A DNA stretch of 64,000 nt. Source: Bacillota bacterium. Lineage in GTDB: Bacteria > Bacillota > Sulfobacillia > Sulfobacillales > Sulfobacillaceae. The stretch spans positions 1 to 64,000 of the forward strand of contig JAMCVM010000195.1 of assembly GCA_023475835.1 (NCBI GenBank), in the 5' to 3' direction. The translations under genes and the position numbers were made by a program. Positions 60,046 through 64,000 of the stretch are shown here, piece by piece; within the stretch, counting starts at the first letter, position 1; the number at the start of each line of letters is the position of its first letter. The notes beneath the pieces are model-generated. The model was given only the letters and a program-made list of their open reading frames with translations. It was not told the DNA's origin and ran no database searches.

Positions 60046-61553
60046 GCCAACCTCCAAAAAACGATCGTGTTGGCAAAGCCATTGATCGCGCCTTTGATCA
60101 GCTTGACGTACGCTGGGATAGCACCTGGGTACCCCACAGCCGTCATCGGACGCGTTGGATTGCCTGGACTGGAGCAGGCACGGCTGCTGCCGCGGCCGCG
60201 GTGGTGGCACTCTTTATTCCCTGGTCAGGAACACTGAGCAATCAACAAGTCAGTGTAAACGTCCCGGTAGCCGCGGCTCCATCCTTACCGGGGTCAGTGA
60301 CTCGCACCCTTCACGCTTTTCATGCGTCGGATTATGTCGTCGAGGGGATGGTCCCGGTCTACGCCTCCTATCCTGTGGTCAATCCTACCGCCCATTCCTA
60401 TTCCTTTATGGGAAGTTTCCGCTACGACGGAGTCAGCGGCAATCAATTGTCGCTGGTGGTGAATGCCGCGAGTCAAACGGTAACCAACGGGGTATTGTTT
60501 GCGTCCCAAAGTCCCGTCTACTCCTTCCGTCTGAAACTTGGCAATCCGGGACAACCTGTCACCGTGCTTCACTCGCAAGTGATCACGGCCGCGCCTACCC
60601 CGTCTCTTTTAGCTGGCACTTGGTATCAGGCAGGATCTAGCCAAATCAATAGTTTTACCGCCTCCGGTCCCATCGTCTATGCGACCCATGAAGGCTACTG
60701 GACCTCGATTTCAGGACAAGGGAACGGACTTTGGCAAGAGCCGCCGCAAGGTTCCCCGAGGTCCGAAACCGCAACCATCGCCGGCTTGCCCGCTGACCCG
60801 GCCCATGCCTTACTGGTCGAAGAAGCGTCGTCAGGTCTGAGCGAAGGCTATGTCACGGACAATGCCGGGCAGTCTTGGACCCGTTGGGATCTTCCCTCGG
60901 TGTCCTTTTCCAACTTAATTTCCATGAACCATCGATTTTGGGCAGTGATCAACGGCGGCCTGGAGGAGAGCCAAAGTGGGTCATCATGGCACTCGATATT
61001 GTCGGTCAACCCCAATAAATGGCAGGTCCAGGATTTTGCGGTTAATCCCGCCCATCCCGCCATGCTCGTCGCTGCCTTGGTGCCGCTGGCCGGAAACGGC
61101 ATCGGCCCCGTGCTGACCACCCAGAACAACGGACGCACCTGGCAGGAAATTCCCAACTTCCCGAACCTTGGAGTCGCTCCATCCGATATGGCCGTATTGC
61201 CCAACGGCAACATTTCGGCTTTAGTCGGCTTAACCAAGCCGGTATTAGTCGAGTACCATCAGAGTGCTCAAACCTGGCAAATTATCCCTGTGCCCAGGCA
61301 AGCCATGGGCGTCGGCACCGGTGAACTGACTGCCGCCCCCAACGGCAATCTAGTCTACGGTGCACCGGGTGGCAACATTTACGTGTGGGATCAGGCCCTG
61401 TCCGTGTGGCAAGTGATTGACGCTCCGGCCACGGCCCCGCTGAATGCAGCTCCAGCCAATCCCTTAGAAGCCATCGGCGACCAAGAAGTGATGGCCGGTT
61501 ACCAGTCGGGTTGGTATTATTTCGCTTTCAGTTCGACGCCTGCACCGCAATAA
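60042..61553 (+). CDS. Membrane anti-sigma/sensor protein with extracellular BNR-like repeats
   Basis: A 503-aa protein with about 38 cytosolic residues, one membrane helix (39-61, AWTGAGTAAAAAAVVALFIPW), then a long exported domain. That domain has repeated Asp-box/BNR-like units: GQSWTRWDL, GSSWHSIL, NNGRTWQEIPNF and QTWQIIPVP, as in sortilin-type beta-propellers. Overlap with the ECF sigma stop (GTGA) and topology suggest it is the anti-sigma factor, sensing a cell-surface signal. The N-terminus is short and lacks a zinc H-x3-C-x2-C motif, so the anti-sigma role is inference. Confidence 0.72.
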   Translation: MSQPPKNDRVGKAIDRAFDQLDVRWDSTWVPHSRHRTRWIAWTGAGTAAAAAAVVALFIPWSGTLSNQQVSVNVPVAAAPSLPGSVTRTLHAFHASDYVVEGMVPVYASYPVVNPTAHSYSFMGSFRYDGVSGNQLSLVVNAASQTVTNGVLFASQSPVYSFRLKLGNPGQPVTVLHSQVITAAPTPSLLAGTWYQAGSSQINSFTASGPIVYATHEGYWTSISGQGNGLWQEPPQGSPRSETATIAGLPADPAHALLVEEASSGLSEGYVTDNAGQSWTRWDLPSVSFSNLISMNHRFWAVINGGLEESQSGSSWHSILSVNPNKWQVQDFAVNPAHPAMLVAALVPLAGNGIGPVLTTQNNGRTWQEIPNFPNLGVAPSDMAVLPNGNISALVGLTKPVLVEYHQSAQTWQIIPVPRQAMGVGTGELTAAPNGNLVYGAPGGNIYVWDQALSVWQVIDAPATAPLNAAPANPLEAIGDQEVMAGYQSGWYYFAFSSTPAPQ

Positions 61554-61872
61554 GCGCGTACAATCGCAGGGCTTTGCCCAAATCGCCGTCCACCGCGATC
61601 TCGCCCGCCATGAAGGCTTCTCCGGCGGTGGTTCGATTTTCCAAGAGGGATAAAAACACCGGCAACGAAATCTCTGCACTGGCATCGGCAGCCACCCGAT
61701 GACTGACCTGCTCCACGATGGGCTCGCAACCCGCTTTAATGGTCACCAACACAAAGATGCGGTCCTCATCGTTCAACGTAATTAAATAGAGCCCCTGGGC
61801 GTCTTCCATCTCGGATACATCGTGCTGTCGGAAACGCAGACGAATTTTTTCGAGAATCTCTGTCGGCGTCAT
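61528..61872 (-). CDS. SCP2-like sterol-carrier domain protein (114 aa)
   Basis: The protein has the SCP2 pattern: acidic beta-strands DAQGLYLITLNDEDRIFVLVTIKAGCEPI, then the characteristic SLPVFLSLLENRTTAGEAFMAGEIAVDGDLGKALRLYAL. Such domains bind lipids or other hydrophobic ligands. Its ATG overlaps the stop of the DUF885 gene (ATGA) with GAGGAG upstream, so the two are one transcript. Its 3' end overlaps the convergent anti-sigma gene by 26 bp. Confidence 0.78.
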   Translation of the reverse strand: MTPTEILEKIRLRFRQHDVSEMEDAQGLYLITLNDEDRIFVLVTIKAGCEPIVEQVSHRVAADASAEISLPVFLSLLENRTTAGEAFMAGEIAVDGDLGKALRLYALIAVQASN

Positions 61873-63545
61873 TTCGCACGCTCCTCGACCGGGGGGAACA
61901 ACAGGCGTTCCAACACCGCCAACGTGGGTGCGCCGTGAGCCAACAGTCGATTGTGAAAAATCTCCAAAGAAAAATCCGTGCCCCACGATTCTTTCGCTTG
62001 ACGCCTCAGCCGAAGAATTTCTAACTTGCCTAAGGTATAAATCAGATAGAAGGGGTCCATAGTCCCCCGCAACGCCTCCCGGTGGGCACTAGGCTCGGCC
62101 ATCACACATTGCTGGCGGAAAAACGTTTTTGCTTCGTCTAAGCTCATATCTCCGGTATGCAAGCGAATCCCGACGATGAATCGCCCGACTCGCACCAAAG
62201 CCTCTTGGATCTCGGCCAACCGCATCCACGGATGACCTTGGCCATACCCCGAATCCACCATCAATTCTTCCGCATAATGTGCCCAACCCTCGACAAAGGC
62301 CCCAGACCACAGGACCTTTCTCACGGTGCTTCGACCCAGGGGCAGCCAGGAAAATTGCACCGCGTGGCCGGGATACACTTCATGGGCAGAAATCATCCGA
62401 AGCGTCCAAGGGTTGAATTCCGCCATCTGTTCAATAATTTCCGACGGTTTGGCGTCCGCCTCGGGCAGCGTAATCTGGTAGTAGGATTCCCGCGCTTCCT
62501 CTTCGAATGGCCCCACCGGACTCAACGAGGCCAAGGTGGTCATGCGCAGATAAGCGGGGGTCTCCACAACGACCGGATGTTCTGCCGGCGGCAAGTCTAA
62601 CAAGTGCTTTTCTTCGGTAAACGTTTTGAGTTCCTCTAATATGCCGCGCACCTGATCGAGTACCTGACTGGGCTCTGGTGTCTCTTCATAGAGCCGGGCC
62701 AACACGTCGCTTACGCTGCCCTCGGGATCGAGTTGGGTGGCCGTAGCAAAAAAGAGCGTACGCAGGCGATTTAACTCATCATATCCTCTAGTCAGCAAAG
62801 TGGGTAACGCATCGTCGATTCCTTCTTGCCAGCGCAGCCGATCACGAAACCGCCGTTCTCCCAAACGATAATCTCCACTGGCCCTAATCAGCCATCGTTC
62901 TCTTAAGAAATCCACGAAGTCAGCGTACGCTTGAATCAACACTCGGCTTTTTTCTTCAATTTCCATGATTCTGGGCGAGTCTATGTTCGCAAAGGAGGAA
63001 CCTAATCCTTCGAACATAAAAACGGTGGCAGGAAATTGCTCTAAGGCTATCTCCACGAATACCGGAGGCGGATTGTCAAGCCACACTTTGGCCCACTGCA
63101 ACAATTCCGGAGCTTTGCTCAGACGAGCCGCCAGATGCTGGGCCCTCACGTTGGGGTCTTGAAATTGTCGGCGGGTAAGGCTCATGACACTTTCGCTAAT
63201 GACTTGGTTATACCAATTGGGATCGCGCTTCATCGGATTCCAATCGGTCGCATCGCTCCACAGCAATTCCGCTTGGTTGGTCAGCATCGTCCAGTCGGCG
63301 TAGTCCTCTACATCCAGGGCATTGGGATCGATGCCCTTTAGCCTCTGACGCCAATCAGCCAATTGATCTTGCCAGTGTTGGCGAGCCTCCGGGCTGAGAT
63401 CGGGCATCTCCTGATCAAATCGATGAATTCCCAGATCCGTAGCCATACAAGGCATCTCCATCATGATAGCCGTCAAAAACTCGCGGGCAATCGACTGGAG
63501 TTCTAAATCGTGAGGCAGTCCCTGTTCAAATAGTTTTTCCGACAT
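61869..63545 (-). CDS. DUF885 family protein (putative metallopeptidase-like)
   Basis: A 558-aa protein of the DUF885 group, mostly helical, with a gluzincin-like metal motif HEVYPGHAVQF and a downstream WSGAFVEGWAHYAEELM segment whose Glu and His could complete a zinc site. TPAYLRMTTLASLSPVGPFE and FFRQQCVMAEPSAHREALRGTMDPFYLIYTLGKLEI are further family marks. No signal peptide, so probably cytosolic. ATG 63545 with GGGAGGG upstream. It is divergent from lexA, with about 95 bp between. Confidence 0.88.
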   Translation of the reverse strand: MSEKLFEQGLPHDLELQSIAREFLTAIMMEMPCMATDLGIHRFDQEMPDLSPEARQHWQDQLADWRQRLKGIDPNALDVEDYADWTMLTNQAELLWSDATDWNPMKRDPNWYNQVISESVMSLTRRQFQDPNVRAQHLAARLSKAPELLQWAKVWLDNPPPVFVEIALEQFPATVFMFEGLGSSFANIDSPRIMEIEEKSRVLIQAYADFVDFLRERWLIRASGDYRLGERRFRDRLRWQEGIDDALPTLLTRGYDELNRLRTLFFATATQLDPEGSVSDVLARLYEETPEPSQVLDQVRGILEELKTFTEEKHLLDLPPAEHPVVVETPAYLRMTTLASLSPVGPFEEEARESYYQITLPEADAKPSEIIEQMAEFNPWTLRMISAHEVYPGHAVQFSWLPLGRSTVRKVLWSGAFVEGWAHYAEELMVDSGYGQGHPWMRLAEIQEALVRVGRFIVGIRLHTGDMSLDEAKTFFRQQCVMAEPSAHREALRGTMDPFYLIYTLGKLEILRLRRQAKESWGTDFSLEIFHNRLLAHGAPTLAVLERLLFPPVEERAK

Positions 63546-63596
63546 TAACCTAATCCCTCCCGGGCGGGGTTGCATCAGTCGCTTAAATTTTCCCCT

Positions 63597-63616
63597 CTAT
63601 GGTAGTATAACCATAG
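63597..63616. promoter_or_regulatory. Palindrome between DUF885 and lexA (candidate LexA operator)
   Basis: CTATGGT-AGTATA-ACCATAG, a perfect 7-bp inverted repeat with a 6-nt spacer, immediately upstream of a TATGAT -10-like box (63617-63622) and 24 nt before the lexA ATG. It differs from the Bacillus LexA site (GAAC-N4-GTTC). Autoregulation makes it the obvious LexA candidate. Confidence 0.55.
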
Positions 63617-63639
63617 TATGATCAAAGGGGGTCGTGGCT

Positions 63640-64000
63640 ATGGCCATCAACGGAGACGAGAAGCGTAAGCAAATTGTCGAATATATTCAAAGCCACCTTC
63701 GTCAAAATGGATATCCGCCTTCCGTACGGGAAATCGGAGCGGCTGTAGGATTGTCGTCCACGGCGAGTGTAGCTCGTCATCTTCGTCGCCTCGAGGAAAC
63801 AGGCCAGTTGTCCCATGCTCCCTTTAAGCGCAGAGCATGGCGCCTCGACGGAACGCCTCGCGATGCACAGTCATTACCGCTCGTAGGCCATATCCGTGCC
63901 GGAAATCCTATTCTGGCCCAAGAGCACGTGGAAGACCACGTGACGGTGTCGATGGATTTGTTTCGCCCGAGCGCGGACTTTCTGCTCCGCGTCAAAGGCG
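63640..64000 (+). CDS. lexA: LexA repressor, 5' part (cut by the window edge)
   Basis: The first 120 codons are present. The N-terminal winged helix reads KRKQIVEYIQSHLRQNGYPPSVREIGAAVGLSSTASVARHLRRLEETG. LPLVGHIRAGNPILAQEHVED contains the self-cleavage bond A87-G88. The catalytic Ser/Lys pair lies beyond the window. The ATG has AAAGGGGG 8 nt upstream; an in-frame GTG 6 nt earlier is too close to it. It represses SOS genes and probably itself via the palindrome in front. Confidence 0.93.
   Translation, partial: MAINGDEKRKQIVEYIQSHLRQNGYPPSVREIGAAVGLSSTASVARHLRRLEETGQLSHAPFKRRAWRLDGTPRDAQSLPLVGHIRAGNPILAQEHVEDHVTVSMDLFRPSADFLLRVKG

Noticed and set aside
1-64000. CRISPR arrays, rRNA genes, prophage or replication origin
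   Set aside because: I saw no regularly spaced direct repeats, no rRNA-like stretches, no phage structural genes and no DnaA-box cluster or dnaA/dnaN neighbourhood.

Overview
The window (about 56% G+C) looks like a chromosomal segment of an endospore-forming, Gram-positive, probably thermoacidophilic Firmicute of the Sulfobacillus type. The evidence is an uninterrupted sigK-like gene, a divergent small acid-soluble spore protein, IreB, a Firmicutes-type order secDF-recJ-apt-rel-dtd-hisS-aspS-(6S RNA)-rarA...rrf2-mnmA...alaS-ireB-yqgF-mltG, and an actinobacterial-type (Sdh1-like) succinate dehydrogenase. The genus is an inference; the gene order is directly visible.

Layout. 1-1.1 kb: no convincing protein gene, then two tRNA-Leu genes on the minus strand. 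1.6-6.0 kb: a small orphan gene, dapB, a SASP-like gene overlapping its end, cysK with an Rrf2 regulator, tRNA-Pro, and murT without gatD. 6.0-10.5 kb: trxB, then selB followed by a SpoIIE-like phosphatase and a small P-loop protein. 10.5-22.6 kb: translocation and central information genes (secDF, hsp20, recJ, apt, rel, dtd, hisS, aspS). 22.7-26.5 kb: holin-like protein, DUF3243 protein, 6S RNA with its own promoter and terminator, trxA, threonine aldolase, rarA. 26.6-30.0 kb: succinate dehydrogenase operon. 30.3-42.2 kb: rrf2-mnmA, a run of very small overlapping genes ending in an AI-2E family permease, alaS-ireB-yqgF/DUF1292-mltG, a degenerate penicillin-binding-like protein, mutY and sigK.

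42.3-64 kb is more accessory: HPP fragment, sugar oxidoreductase/isomerase/MFS cluster, MMPL exporter, aldo-keto reductase, a MITE-like inverted-repeat element and a heptanucleotide repeat, an efflux pump-thyA-folA operon, pirin, moaA, a 3-methyladenine glycosylase with a 2H phosphoesterase, an omega-RNA-like IS605/HEARO remnant, an ECF sigma/anti-sigma pair with a divergent lipoprotein gene, a DUF885 protein with an SCP2-like partner, and the 5' part of lexA cut by the window edge.

The strongest new-looking signals are these. (i) An ECF sigma regulon: the sigma gene and the divergent lipoprotein gene carry the same promoter, TGTAACC-N16-CGTTA. (ii) hisS and the ECF sigma gene both appear to start at CTG codons. 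(iii) YqgF is fused in frame to a DUF1292 domain, with a possible internal start. (iv) A solo omega-RNA-like remnant supplies the stop codon of the lipoprotein gene. (v) There is a divergent SASP, a 20-bp palindrome in front of lexA, and a 133-bp element with perfect 17-bp inverted ends. All calls are from reading the sequence; no database search was run.
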